Part shown: positions 53,201 through 62,130 of the stretch, in pieces
How positions within the stretch are numbered: the first letter of the stretch is position 1
How the letters are laid out: each line of letters opens with the position of its first letter
Source: UBA5536 sp964592595
GTDB lineage: Bacteria > Bacteroidota > Bacteroidia > Bacteroidales > F082
Reading direction: 5' to 3'
NCBI GenBank assembly: GCA_964592595.1
Contig: CAZQFH010000012.1
Location: forward strand, 23,661 to 87,660
Length of the DNA: 64,000 nt
Program-made: the position numbers and the translations under genes
The notes under the pieces: model-generated
Databases searched by the model: none
What the model was told of the DNA's origin: nothing
The model's input: the letters and a program-made list of their open reading frames with translations, nothing else

Positions 53201-55157
53201 GAATCTCAACATCTCCCAAAAAATGCATTCCCAATTGTTCGCTTCCTGCACCGTTGCACTGTTCGCATCGGCCACCAGGCGTATTAAAAGAAAACTGTCC
53301 CTTCTTGAAATCCAACATCTTGGACTGAGGCTGTTCGGCAAACAGTGATCTTATCACTTCAAAAAGTCCGGTATAAGTAGCCGGATTGCTCCTTGGTGTG
53401 CGCCCAATTGGTGACTGATCCACTACAATAAGGCTGTCGATAGCCGAGCTTGAACCAAAAGCATCGCATCCAATGGCTTTATGCTGCCGGATACTTTTTG
53501 CCAAAACCTCATGAACAAGCGTCGATTTTCCGGCTCCTGAGAGACCCGTCACTACATTGAGTGCTCCCATGATGAAACGTGCCGCGATTTGCCTGAGATT
53601 ATGCTGATGCGCACCCCGAATTTCAATAAACCCAATTCCCTTTCTTACATCTTGTTTCAGCTGAAAGGATTGCGAAAGTGCTTGTGCAGTAATGCTTTCG
53701 GGATATTTTTCAGGATGCTGCAAAAGCATTTCCGGCTTGCCTTCAAAAATAAGTTGTCCCCCATTATTACCGGCTTTCGGACCAATGTCAATCAAATAAT
53801 CTGCAGCGCTGATGGTATCTTCATCGTGTTCGACAACTAAAACTGTGTTGCCATTATCCCGTAAGTCATTTAGTGCATTCAACAGCCTGTGATTGTCGTA
53901 AGGATGTAATCCCACTGAAGGCTCATCAAGCACATAAAGCACCCCCTGAAGCCCGCTGCCAATTTGGGCAGCCAGCCTGATGCGCTGGGCCTCGCCCCCC
54001 GAAAGTGAAGCTGCCCCGCGCGAAAGACTTAGGTAGCCCAGTCCCAGCATTTTAAGGTAATTAATACGCTTGAACGCTTTCTCCATAATAGCATCGAAAA
54101 CAGCCTGTTGTTCAATTACATATCTGATTTCCATTAATCGCTTTTCGAGCGTTTCAATGGCAAGTCCAGATAAATCAGCAATAGTTGATCCAAACAGTTC
54201 AACAGCTAATGCCTCCTTGCTGAGACGCGTACCCGCACAAGTTTGGCAGGTGAAAGCACTGGCAAATCTCAAAATATTGTCATTTCTATCCCTCCTGAGA
54301 ATATCTTCCATGATGGGAATCATACCTTTGTAAAAACCTTCCACACGCGGGCGTGCTGTGATGCCTTTCCATTTGAGGCGCGACTCCAGAGCATGTTTCC
54401 CAAAAAGCACTTTTACTTTTTCACTTCCGTAAAGAATGACTTTTCGCTGATCTTCGGTAAGCGCATGCCAGGGCGTTTCCACATCAAAGCCATGCGCCTT
54501 ACAAACGGTATTAAGCGCATCTACAGTCACTTGCGAATAAACAATATAGCCTGCTGGGGTTGTAGGAACCAGCGCACCTTCGCGCAGGCTGAGTGAAGGA
54601 TCTGCAATTAATTTGTTCAGGTCAATTTGCTCACGCACTCCCAGCCCTTTGCAATCCGGACAAGCACCATGATAACTATTAAACGAAAACAGGCTCGACA
54701 ATTGGCGCGGTCTCTCTTGACCGCACTTTCTGCACGTTAATTGCTCAGTATCCTGAAAATTTTCGCCACAGCCAGCGCATACAGCCACACCCAACCGTGC
54801 AAAGAGCAACCTCAGATAATCATACAAGCCTGATAGTGTGCCAACAGTGCTATGTGGATTGGAGGCCGTTGCTCGTTGTTTTACCAGCAAAGCAGGCTGC
54901 AATCCGGCTACGGAAGCTACTTTGGGCTTCTCTAATTTTGCAGTGTACAGGCGCGAAAATGATGAAAAAGAACTCAAAAAACGTCTTTGGCTTTCTTTGA
55001 AAATCACATTATACGCCAAGGATGATTTCCCGGAACCCGAAACGCCAGTAATTACTGTGAGGCTCTGATGTGGTATGCTAACAGAAATATTTTTGAGGTT
55101 GTTTTCGGATGCCTCATTTACGACAAGGAATTTGCTGTTCAACGACTTATCTGACAT
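50205..55157 (-). CDS. giant tandem UvrA-like protein (four ABC ATPase domains)
   Basis: 1650 aa, nearly twice the usual UvrA length (about 940), made of two UvrA2-like modules in one chain. Walker A motifs: GVSGSGKS near 38-45, GLSGAGKS near 540, GVSGSGKS near 875, GVSGSGKT near 1358. Signature motifs LSGGEAQR or LSGGESxR occur near 387, 723, 1208 and 1545, each followed by a DEPxxGLH. All four NBDs look active. The first module keeps CxxC zinc sites (CAGC, CRKC, CPDC); the second lacks the first zinc finger. The short module size suggests loss of the UvrB-binding domain, as in UvrA2/DrrC-type proteins linked to drug resistance. Its ATG lies 3 bases after the ribosomal-protection-like GTPase gene stop. 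Confidence 0.88.
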   Translation of the reverse strand: MSDKSLNSKFLVVNEASENNLKNISVSIPHQSLTVITGVSGSGKSSLAYNVIFKESQRRFLSSFSSFSRLYTAKLEKPKVASVAGLQPALLVKQRATASNPHSTVGTLSGLYDYLRLLFARLGVAVCAGCGENFQDTEQLTCRKCGQERPRQLSSLFSFNSYHGACPDCKGLGVREQIDLNKLIADPSLSLREGALVPTTPAGYIVYSQVTVDALNTVCKAHGFDVETPWHALTEDQRKVILYGSEKVKVLFGKHALESRLKWKGITARPRVEGFYKGMIPIMEDILRRDRNDNILRFASAFTCQTCAGTRLSKEALAVELFGSTIADLSGLAIETLEKRLMEIRYVIEQQAVFDAIMEKAFKRINYLKMLGLGYLSLSRGAASLSGGEAQRIRLAAQIGSGLQGVLYVLDEPSVGLHPYDNHRLLNALNDLRDNGNTVLVVEHDEDTISAADYLIDIGPKAGNNGGQLIFEGKPEMLLQHPEKYPESITAQALSQSFQLKQDVRKGIGFIEIRGAHQHNLRQIAARFIMGALNVVTGLSGAGKSTLVHEVLAKSIRQHKAIGCDAFGSSSAIDSLIVVDQSPIGRTPRSNPATYTGLFEVIRSLFAEQPQSKMLDFKKGQFSFNTPGGRCEQCNGAGSEQLGMHFLGDVEIPCESCGGKRFNDTTLQIKFRGKNIFEVLEMTFDEASIFFEGIAAATKIIDQIIRLEVGYLKLGQPSTTLSGGEAQRVKLASELHKSTKGHGLYLLDEPTVGLHKADVSALLNALNELVDQGNTVIVIEHDPSVILQADQLIDLGPAGGENGGELIFSGKPSALLNHPDSFTAKALRRIMSQGSDDFKSKRKSVNKESFIQLKGVSTHNLKQLNVSIPHGKTTVITGVSGSGKSALAFDTLYTACRNRFTESYTSYARRMMNKLSRPQLEEGSGFSPAIAIRQNSFHNDQRSTVGTMTGIYESYRLLFSRIGKTKDNSPHEMPAAMFSFNHAKAACEWCNGLGRVTFADPQLFITHPEKALTAGALDGTKPGSFFGESDGQYVQTLKAVGKLKGIDFEIPFNQLDAKAVSIAFYGSGEDVFEVDWQFNRGGRKGSHQLRTKWKGFANLLEEDYQIKKLGKRGEAFTGIISEKKCPACKGARLKPEVLAVKIDGLSIAEVSALNVKASQTFFEQLPEKMAGIDKAVVLKLQAQIQQKLKVLSQLGLSYLSADRPAASLSGGESRRVRMASQLEADLCGITYVIDEPTTGLHPRDTRQLLGVLDQLKALGNTMVFVEHDPDVIRNADYIIELGPGAGHYGGKLVASGSLNNFLHTKESLTAAYLNQKLTIIGCGIDNAQPILRIKVAVANNLQSLDLEIPTSQLIAISGVSGSGKTSLAFDVIADSFKAGKPINCSSIDFADLQQLVITNQEKISSSVLSTIASITEIHELIRNLFAQLNESKTLGLKKQHFSLNNTEGSCPHCKGQGKVKVSLDFLSDVYITCDVCEGKRFKPKVLLPRWNNKTIHEVLDLEVQEAMIHFGDQKKIVEKLKVLADVGLGYLRLGQTTNTLSGGESQRLKLAKELLKGTKQKTLYIFDEPTSGLHFKDVELLLKLFKRLVNEGHTVIVVEHNLRVITAANWLIDLGPEAGSDGGKLIYNGPISKCIAAQNSATIACIKASM

Positions 55158-55160
55158 ATT

Positions 55161-57131
55161 TTATTGCAAGGCTTTACGTGCTTTTAAAATGAATTTTGCG
55201 CGATCCAACGGACTTACACCACGATAAGGGATGCTTTTACCCATTCCTTCGGGACATTCAGCATAAGCTTTGAATCGGCTTACAAATTTTCCTTTCCCAC
55301 TTGTTAATGCCAATAGTTTTACACCATAATCCATAGCATTAGCCAGTGGAATAATTCCGGAAATTATACAATTGTCTCTCACCATTTCAGGTGAATCAAA
55401 AGTTGCACGCAGCTGTGTGAGGCTGCTGATAATTTTACCGAGATACATCTCAGAAGCTGTGATGGTATAACTTAGCATTGGCTCAAGCAATTTTGTGCCG
55501 GTTTGCTGTAAACCATTCATTAAAGCCAAAAACGTGGCGATGGTAAAATCTCCCGGTCTGGAATGCATCACATGATCTTCTCCGGCTATCAAGGTAATCT
55601 TTAAATCGGTGAGCTCCCAGCCCTGTAAACCTTGCTGGATTGCCCGGGGAATAGCACGTGCTATCTCATTTTGATATTTTGCTGCGATATCGTTCACGCT
55701 TACTTCGGAATGATAAATCACTCCACTTCCTTTAGCTCCGGGTTCAATTTTAAACCGTACCACCGCCCAACATGGTTTAGGCATGGTATAAGCATCAAAA
55801 CCTTCACCTGCTATTAAGGGTGTTTCTTTGTAAATCACCTGTGCTTCGCTAAATTGTGCTTTGATTGAAAAGCGTTCGAGCAGGATGGCTTGTAGTATCT
55901 CCAGCTGCATCAAACCCATAATCCTGATATGTAAGGCACGCTCCTCCTTCAACCAAAGCAAATCAAGTGCAGGATCTTCATCATCAAGCTGTTGCAAGGC
56001 ATTTACCAGAGCAGGATAATCCGCTTCCTGCTCCGGAAAAACCTGTAGTGTTAGCAAGGCCCTATGCAAGCTCACAGGCAAGTATTTTGCTTTGGGTTCA
56101 CCCAGCCAGTCACCTGCTTTTACACCTGAAAGGCCCAACACAGCGCCAATATCCCCGGCAACCAATTCACCTGCATCTTCTTGTTTTTGTCCTTGTAGTT
56201 TCTTGATCTGACTAACTTTAGCCATGGTTTGTAATCCTGAAACAAAAACATTATCCCGATTTCGGAGCGTGCCTGCAAACAAACGAACACTGGCAATCCG
56301 GCCTAGCTTTTCGCTGTGCGCTACCTTAAAAACAAATCCTGAGAGCGGTTTTTCACTGTCAGCTTTGGCATTTGGCATCAGCTTCACAACCCAATTGAGC
56401 AAGTCGTCGATCCCCTGATCAAATTTTGCCGTACCGTAAAGAACCGGAAAAAGTTTACGATTTTTAAACTGCAAACCAAGCGCATTCAGCAGCATTTGAT
56501 TACTTACAGGCTTACCTTGAAGAAAGGCTTGAAGCAAATTATCATCATTCGAAATGAGTTGATCTGCCATTGCAGAATCTGTTTCAAAATCAGCTTGAAA
56601 ACTAAATACGTCATGTGGTTTTGCTTCAGGCGTGCCTTCTTTACTGACAGTTTGTAGCAAAAGCAGTTCGTGGCTCAGCGCAATTCTCATTTCTTCCTCC
56701 AGCTGAATCAAATCAACACCATCACGATCGATTTTATTCACAAATATTAGTACCGGCATATTAATTGCTTTGAGGGCTTCCCATAGCGTTTCGGTGTGCG
56801 ACTGTATGCCTTCGGCAGCAGAAACCACCAGGATGGCAGCATCCATGGCAGGCAAAACCCTTTCCACCTCAGCCGAAAAATCAATATGGCCGGGTGTATC
56901 AATGATATTGATTTGCCTATCATTCCAGCTAAAAGAGGCAGAAGCCGCACGCACAGAAATACCCCTTTGCTTTTCTACCGGAAGCCAATCCGTTTGAGAA
57001 GTGCCTTTGTCAACGCTACCTAAATTTCGGATTACTCCTGCTTTAAAAAGCAATTGTTCTGTAATAGAAGTTTTGCCAGCATCTACGTGTGCCAATATGC
57101 CCAGATTGATGATCTTTGATGATTCTCCCAT
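55161..57131 (-). CDS. EF-G-like ribosomal protection GTPase (Tet(M)/Tet(Q)-like)
   Basis: 656-aa translational GTPase. G1 A-H-V-D-A-G-K-T at 14-21, G2 region QRGISV, G3 DTPGHIDF and G4 N-K-I-D are intact, and the sequence LGSVDKGTSQTDWLPVEKQRGI is the Tet(M)-type switch I. Length (about 640) and the missing EF-G insert match ribosomal protection proteins rather than EF-G (about 700). The C-terminal helix region ends LDRAKFILKARKALQ. It is the first gene of a two-gene operon with the tandem UvrA-like gene. Tetracycline resistance is possible but not shown; chromosomal Tet-like factors may protect ribosomes from other ligands. Confidence 0.86.
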   Translation of the reverse strand: MGESSKIINLGILAHVDAGKTSITEQLLFKAGVIRNLGSVDKGTSQTDWLPVEKQRGISVRAASASFSWNDRQINIIDTPGHIDFSAEVERVLPAMDAAILVVSAAEGIQSHTETLWEALKAINMPVLIFVNKIDRDGVDLIQLEEEMRIALSHELLLLQTVSKEGTPEAKPHDVFSFQADFETDSAMADQLISNDDNLLQAFLQGKPVSNQMLLNALGLQFKNRKLFPVLYGTAKFDQGIDDLLNWVVKLMPNAKADSEKPLSGFVFKVAHSEKLGRIASVRLFAGTLRNRDNVFVSGLQTMAKVSQIKKLQGQKQEDAGELVAGDIGAVLGLSGVKAGDWLGEPKAKYLPVSLHRALLTLQVFPEQEADYPALVNALQQLDDEDPALDLLWLKEERALHIRIMGLMQLEILQAILLERFSIKAQFSEAQVIYKETPLIAGEGFDAYTMPKPCWAVVRFKIEPGAKGSGVIYHSEVSVNDIAAKYQNEIARAIPRAIQQGLQGWELTDLKITLIAGEDHVMHSRPGDFTIATFLALMNGLQQTGTKLLEPMLSYTITASEMYLGKIISSLTQLRATFDSPEMVRDNCIISGIIPLANAMDYGVKLLALTSGKGKFVSRFKAYAECPEGMGKSIPYRGVSPLDRAKFILKARKALQ

Positions 57132-57439
57132 TTATTTGTACCTTGAACTGCAAAAGTAGCGGTTTAATTGGCTGCGAAAAAACACAATTGATTCGTTGGA
57201 AGCATAGAACCTGCTTATGAATAATTAATTTTTTTTCATTGTTGTCCGGTAGAATGATAATGTCGTCCCTACGGGATTTTTTCCAAATTTGTAAAACACT
57301 GGCTACCCATATTCATTTCAAGTCCCGTAGGGACGGTATTATTCCAACGATTGAGCGTTTTTATGTGAATTATACCGGACAACAATGATTTTTTTAACTA
57401 AATTTACAGTCCCTTCTTACAAGTTGTAATTTGCCAATT
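57132..57439. other. 308-bp divergent intergenic region carrying a MITE-like element
   Basis: It lies between the Tet-like GTPase (minus) and the Ycf48-like gene (plus). Half of it is the inverted-repeat element at 57236-57388. The remainder is AT-rich; TAAATTTA (57399-57406 region) is a near-match to a -7 box for the plus-strand gene. Confidence 0.6.
57236..57388. mobile_element. MITE-like element with nested inverted repeats
   Basis: Terminal repeats are 16 bp and perfect: TCATTGTTGTCCGGTA (57236-57251) and its complement (57373-57388). Inside is a second 13-bp inverted pair, CGTCCCTACGGGA (57264-57276) and TCCCGTAGGGACG (57323-57335), each arm itself a small GTCCC/GGGAC hairpin. The element is 153 bp, has no ORF, and is bounded by T tracts (7 T on the right, 7 or 8 on the left) that could be a duplicated target. 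This is the organisation of a non-autonomous miniature transposable element. Confidence 0.7.
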
Positions 57440-59497
57440 ATGAAAAAGAAAATCTTAACGCTAAGTTTTATTCTGGGTTATCTGATTGCATTTGGGCAAT
57501 GGGAATGGGTAAACCCGAGTCCTTTTGGTTGGAATTTGTATGCATTGCATTTTTTGAATGAATCGCATGGATTTGCTGGCGGCGAAAAAGGCAATTTGTA
57601 TGTAACAACTGACAATGGAAATACCTGGGCATACATTAATACCGGATTGGATCAAAGCATCACCAAATTGCATTTCATCAATCCTGATACTGGATTTTTA
57701 AAAACCTACGAAGGCACTATATATCGTTCTACGGATGGCGGCAACAGCTGGGAAACCATTGATGTTCCTGAAGAAATTTATAATGACTTTGATTTTGTGA
57801 ATGACAGCGCTGGTTTTATTTGCGGAAAAAACGGAAAACTGCTTAAAACTATTGATGCAGGAGTAAACTGGTCGCAATTGCTATTTAATTCACCTTATGA
57901 TATTAACGCACTCCACTTCATTGATGAAAACACAGGATTCGCTGTGGGAGATTTACACCATGTGTATAAAACAACAAATGGTGGCTTACACTGGGAAATA
58001 ATTTCAACAGATCCAATGCTCAATTTAATTGATGTCTTTTTTGTTTCGGAGCTTGTCGGGTACGCGTCAGGGAGTGATCACTTTGTTATGAAGACAATTG
58101 ATGGCGGAGTTTCCTGGGATTTTATTATGAGCACGCACACTATTTCAAACCTATTTTTTACGGACGAAAACACGGGCTATGGAATCTCAGGAAATCAACT
58201 TCTTAAAACAACTAATGGAGCACTTTCCTGGAATACTGTTGTGATGGATGATGTGAGGGATTTTGTTTTTGTTGATGCGAACACTTTATTTGCTGTAGGA
58301 TATAACGGTAGAATTTTAAAATCTGTTGATTCAGGCTCCACTTATACCAATTACAGCAATTCCTTTAGCAATCTTAACCTTCAGGATATTCAATTTGTTA
58401 CTGAACAAGTAGGATACGTTATTGGATCAACGCCTAATCAGTCGAACAGCACTGAGATTTATAAAACGACAGATACAGGCCAATCATGGAATACTGTTTC
58501 ATCAATACCACACAGACTACCTTCAAAGATGTTTTTCCCGTCTTTAAATCAAGGTTATATTTCATTCGCAAACGGATTGCTGTATAAAACGGTTGACGGG
58601 GGAATCACCTGGGATGAGCTTCAAACAGGCCATCAAGAAAGTATTACTGATTTACATTTCATCAATAATACCATTGGATTTATTTGTTTCGAAAATATCC
58701 CTTCTAAAATACTGCGCAGTCAAGACGAAGGAACAACATGGGATATAGTTTATGAATCTGATGACAGCCCCATACGAGCCTTACATTTTATCAACGAAAA
58801 CACCGGTTTTGCATTAATCTCAAATGGCCGGATTTTAAGAACGGATGATGGAGGCAACGACTGGCAAGAATACTATGTTACAGAAAATGAGCTTCTTCTG
58901 GATATCTACTTCGTAAATGAATTTACTGGATATATTGGAGGTTTCTCCGGGGCTTGCTATCGGACAACCGATGGTGGATTGAATTGGGAATATGTTCCTT
59001 TACCTGATTCTCATGCCATTCTTCAATGCTATTTTCTAAATGAGACAACCGGTTATGCACTTGCTGATGTTGCGAGTGTGTACATCACTGATGATGGCGG
59101 ATCACAGTGGCATCGATTTGATAACCTGCCCTCCAGATGGTATAAAGGTATATCGTTTGTTTCTCCTAACGTGGGATTTATATGTGGTGATGACGGGCTG
59201 ATTATGAAAACAAACAATGGAGGTGTTGTAAGCATTCCTGAGCAACAAACGGTATCAAAAACTAATTTAATCTACCCTAATCCAGCGCAGCATGCGATAA
59301 ATCTAACTGTCATTGGACGAGATAATTTAATTGCTAAAGCCTTTATTTACGATATTTCAGGCCGCTTGGTGAAAGAGCTGGATCGCGAAAGTTTATCGCA
59401 AGCTGTTGACATTTCATTTTTGACTTCCGGAGTGTATCAGCTCATAATCTTTACAAGCGAAAAAGAGACAATTAGGTTTAAATTCATTAAACAATAA
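57440..59497 (+). CDS. Ycf48/BNR-repeat secreted protein with T9SS sorting domain
   Basis: 685 aa. A signal peptide (MKKKILTLSFILGYLIAFGQ) precedes many repeats of the form TDDGGxxW / HFINxxTGFA, which fold as a Ycf48-like or BNR beta-propeller, covering about 25-600. The C-terminal 75 residues form a type A T9SS sorting domain (YPNPAQHAINLTV...YDISGRLVKEL...SGVYQLIIF). The protein is therefore predicted to be exported across the outer membrane and anchored or released. Function is unknown, probably adhesion or surface scaffolding. The ATG at 57440 is preferred to a TTG nine bases earlier. Confidence 0.85.
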   Translation: MKKKILTLSFILGYLIAFGQWEWVNPSPFGWNLYALHFLNESHGFAGGEKGNLYVTTDNGNTWAYINTGLDQSITKLHFINPDTGFLKTYEGTIYRSTDGGNSWETIDVPEEIYNDFDFVNDSAGFICGKNGKLLKTIDAGVNWSQLLFNSPYDINALHFIDENTGFAVGDLHHVYKTTNGGLHWEIISTDPMLNLIDVFFVSELVGYASGSDHFVMKTIDGGVSWDFIMSTHTISNLFFTDENTGYGISGNQLLKTTNGALSWNTVVMDDVRDFVFVDANTLFAVGYNGRILKSVDSGSTYTNYSNSFSNLNLQDIQFVTEQVGYVIGSTPNQSNSTEIYKTTDTGQSWNTVSSIPHRLPSKMFFPSLNQGYISFANGLLYKTVDGGITWDELQTGHQESITDLHFINNTIGFICFENIPSKILRSQDEGTTWDIVYESDDSPIRALHFINENTGFALISNGRILRTDDGGNDWQEYYVTENELLLDIYFVNEFTGYIGGFSGACYRTTDGGLNWEYVPLPDSHAILQCYFLNETTGYALADVASVYITDDGGSQWHRFDNLPSRWYKGISFVSPNVGFICGDDGLIMKTNNGGVVSIPEQQTVSKTNLIYPNPAQHAINLTVIGRDNLIAKAFIYDISGRLVKELDRESLSQAVDISFLTSGVYQLIIFTSEKETIRFKFIKQ

Positions 59498-59618
59498 TAA
59501 AATCTCTTATTCATGTAAACACGATACAATCAAGAGGTACTACTCAATTAAGTAATGGCTAAACTTACGCAATAATAGGGTATAAGAAATATCAGTTCTA
59601 ATTAGCAATAGTGCCTAA

Positions 59619-61202
59619 TCAATCAACCACCAATTTAGCCGTAAACACCTTATCCTCAGCGGAAATTCTGACAAAATAAATTCCAGATTTCAAATCCACA
59701 TCAAGCAGTTGAAGTTCGCTCCAATGCGCTTCTTTGGCATAAACAAGCTTTCCGTTTACATTGTAAAGCGCAAGGCTGGCCAAATGCCCCGGATTGATAG
59801 CTTCGGACATCATTCTGAAAGGGCCTTTACCGGGATTGGGGAAAATCTGTAAATCAGGCTTAGTGGTATTGTTTTCGTTGGTATTGCCAATGATTGAAAC
59901 ACATTCATCGTTTGAGCTAAGTTCATACAATTCATAGTCAATCAAAAGCGATGTAGCTGTTCCAAAATCAAATGACTCAGCCGAAAATTCATCAAAAACA
60001 AGCGTGTCTTCACTGCTTTCAATCGAATAACCATAACTACACGAAAGGGCTTCACCCATCTCATCTGTTCGTATAAAACCTGTATGTGGCTCATATAATT
60101 CCTTAACTGCTAATAATGGGCCCAATCCGATAAATAAATATCCGCCATCAGAAAGTGACAATGCCTGACTATTGATCATTTCAGGAAATTGCGCCCAAAC
60201 CGGATTTCCATCCCAATCGGCCTTAACAAAACTGCCTTCATAACAAATCAATAAGTGTTCTCCGGAAATATCCCTGTTAATCCTTTGACGTTCGCCGTAA
60301 TAGCTAGATCCTGAACCACCAAAACCCATTGATTTGGCCCAAATGAAATTACTATTCCTGTCCATGTAAACAAGAGCCGAACCTGGTGTACCGCCAAAAT
60401 TACCGGAAAAATAATAGCCGGAATCAACACTGATCAGATCACCAAATTCAGAATCAAACTGATTTTCAAAACTGATTTTCTTTGCCCTGATCAATTCGCC
60501 TCCCGAAGAAAATTGCATGATAGCTGTCTGCCTGACGTATTCGCCATCTGCTCTGTATTGCCCTCCGACTATGATCTCTTCATTATCAAAGCTGGCTACA
60601 GATAAACCAGTAAGATGTAAATTTTCATGAAAAAAGGATTTAGCAAACAATAGTTCGCCTTGCGAATCGTATTTAATCAAGATCAAACCAGTTGATGAGG
60701 ATGTCGGATTTTCATAAACAGAACCTGTAATAAGCACTCCCCCATCATCGGTTAAACTCATCCCTGCTGTATGCAAATACCTGTCATCTGAAAGTCTTTT
60801 AGCCCAAATCAATTCGCCACTTTTATCGATTTTTATCAATAGCATATCTTTCCCAGAAGGTTGATAGTAAAATAGGGTTGCAGTAATAAAAAAGTTACCA
60901 TCCGGGCTGTTCACAATATCAGTAGGCTGGATATTATGACCCTGAAGAACCAGTTTTTTTGACCAAATCATTTCGCCGTTAATATCAAACAGGTGAACAG
61001 AACCTGCAGATGAATAGTACATCTCACTCCCTCCGGAGATCAGCATTAAGCTATCCTCCCCTGCCCATGCTGCTCCTGAAACATGAAAGGATTCATAGGC
61101 TTCATAAAAAACTTTAGAATACCTCAAATCCTTATTTTGCGCAAAAGCTAACTGACTCAATAAGATAAAGGCTAATCCAATAAGTACATTGTTTGGTTTC
61201 AT
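59619..61202 (-). CDS. secreted beta-propeller protein with T9SS sorting domain
   Basis: 527 aa with a signal peptide (MKPNNVLIGLAFILLSQLAFAQ). Repeats of the type GELIWAKRLSDD...GVLITGSV and GELLFAKSFF...EEIIVGGQY occupy about 25-400 and suggest a PQQ/WD-like propeller. The C-terminus carries a type A T9SS sorting domain (IFPNPGKGPFRMM...YNVNGKLVYAKE...SGIYFVRISAEDKVFTAKLVVD). It converges with the Ycf48-like gene over 121 bases with no evident terminator. Both are surface proteins with different propeller families. Confidence 0.85.
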   Translation of the reverse strand: MKPNNVLIGLAFILLSQLAFAQNKDLRYSKVFYEAYESFHVSGAAWAGEDSLMLISGGSEMYYSSAGSVHLFDINGEMIWSKKLVLQGHNIQPTDIVNSPDGNFFITATLFYYQPSGKDMLLIKIDKSGELIWAKRLSDDRYLHTAGMSLTDDGGVLITGSVYENPTSSSTGLILIKYDSQGELLFAKSFFHENLHLTGLSVASFDNEEIIVGGQYRADGEYVRQTAIMQFSSGGELIRAKKISFENQFDSEFGDLISVDSGYYFSGNFGGTPGSALVYMDRNSNFIWAKSMGFGGSGSSYYGERQRINRDISGEHLLICYEGSFVKADWDGNPVWAQFPEMINSQALSLSDGGYLFIGLGPLLAVKELYEPHTGFIRTDEMGEALSCSYGYSIESSEDTLVFDEFSAESFDFGTATSLLIDYELYELSSNDECVSIIGNTNENNTTKPDLQIFPNPGKGPFRMMSEAINPGHLASLALYNVNGKLVYAKEAHWSELQLLDVDLKSGIYFVRISAEDKVFTAKLVVD

Positions 61203-61374
61203 GGCAGGTTTTGATTAAGTTTTTTAAACTTCACAAAGCTATTCAATCTGAGATAATTAATAAAGTTTCTAACAATGCAATTCAAAAATTAAAACAAATA
61301 ATTTTTTGCGGGAGAAAGCCTATGTTCATTATTTGAAGAAATTTTGCATCTATTTCCTCAAGTAATAAGTCTGA

Positions 61375-62010
61375 CTATTTTAATTCAAAAACCTCAGTCA
61401 ACCCCTTGTCACAAGCCTTTGAAAATTGCAGCTTCAAATTAATCCATCGCTGGTTTTCAAGGCTATCCAATAGTTTCAAGCACGCATCAAAACGGCCTAG
61501 GTTTCTGTATAGCTCAGCTAAAGTAAGCTTAAAGTGATCTTCTTTTGGCTCAATCAAAACTATCAGCGCCTCACAATTATTATGATATAAGTGTTTATCA
61601 TTTTCATTCAAAAACATGGACTTCCCATTTCGGGTTCTGTCGTTGAAAGCGCGCCACAAATCCATCCGGATGGCAATCTCATTTTCCTTTTTTCGGGCAA
61701 CTTCCTCTTTAAGTGCTAAAACCAAATCATCCAGACCAGGAGCTTGTGCCTGATCTATTTCGTTCAAATCAAAATCCAACTGATCCTCAAATGAATACAA
61801 TTCATCAATGGGTTCCTGCTCGTGTAGCAAAAAGAAAAAGCCGCACGATTGGCAGCGGATCAAATCCGGAAATTCCGGCAGCATGGGTGCTATGCGTTTG
61901 CCATCAGAAAAATAGCGGGCACCAAAGGTATTTCCGCTCATCAGGCTTTCGTTTGCAACGTTTTGTCCACATTTCGGACAAGCATAAATTAAGGTTGGTC
62001 CTGGTAGCAT
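61375..62010 (-). CDS. zinc-ribbon protein with helical C-terminus, unknown function
   Basis: 211 aa, cytoplasmic. The first 60 residues hold two CxxC pairs (YACPKCGQN and IRCQSCGFF), which together form one zinc ribbon. The remainder is helical with acidic stretches and a TPR-like tail (LIVLIEPKEDHFKLTLAELYRNLGRFDACLKLLDSLENQRW). No enzyme motif was seen. It is flanked by 170- and 215-base gaps and is monocistronic. It may be a protein-protein adaptor. Confidence 0.65.
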   Translation of the reverse strand: MLPGPTLIYACPKCGQNVANESLMSGNTFGARYFSDGKRIAPMLPEFPDLIRCQSCGFFFLLHEQEPIDELYSFEDQLDFDLNEIDQAQAPGLDDLVLALKEEVARKKENEIAIRMDLWRAFNDRTRNGKSMFLNENDKHLYHNNCEALIVLIEPKEDHFKLTLAELYRNLGRFDACLKLLDSLENQRWINLKLQFSKACDKGLTEVFELK

Positions 62011-62104
62011 GATAAAAGGTTTTACTTTCTAAATGAGTTCATTACTGGTTGTTTAATAGCATGATACATAATCAATATTTGAGTCCACACCGAAAAGTCA
62101 ATTT

Positions 62105-62130
62105 GCCCCTAAATACCCCAAGGGGGACTT
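62105..62130. repeat. short GC-rich repeat (GCCCCTAAATACCCCAAGGG)
   Basis: In the gap downstream of the glycerol dehydrogenase gene. The minus-strand reading, beginning AAGTCCCCCTTGGGG, resembles G/C-block repeats dispersed in Bacteroidota intergenic DNA. Only one copy is seen here, so support is weak. Confidence 0.3.

Noticed and set aside
55161..57131. Confirmed tetracycline resistance gene
   Set aside because: The family resemblance is to ribosomal protection proteins in general; drug specificity cannot be read from the sequence and no known tet allele was identified.
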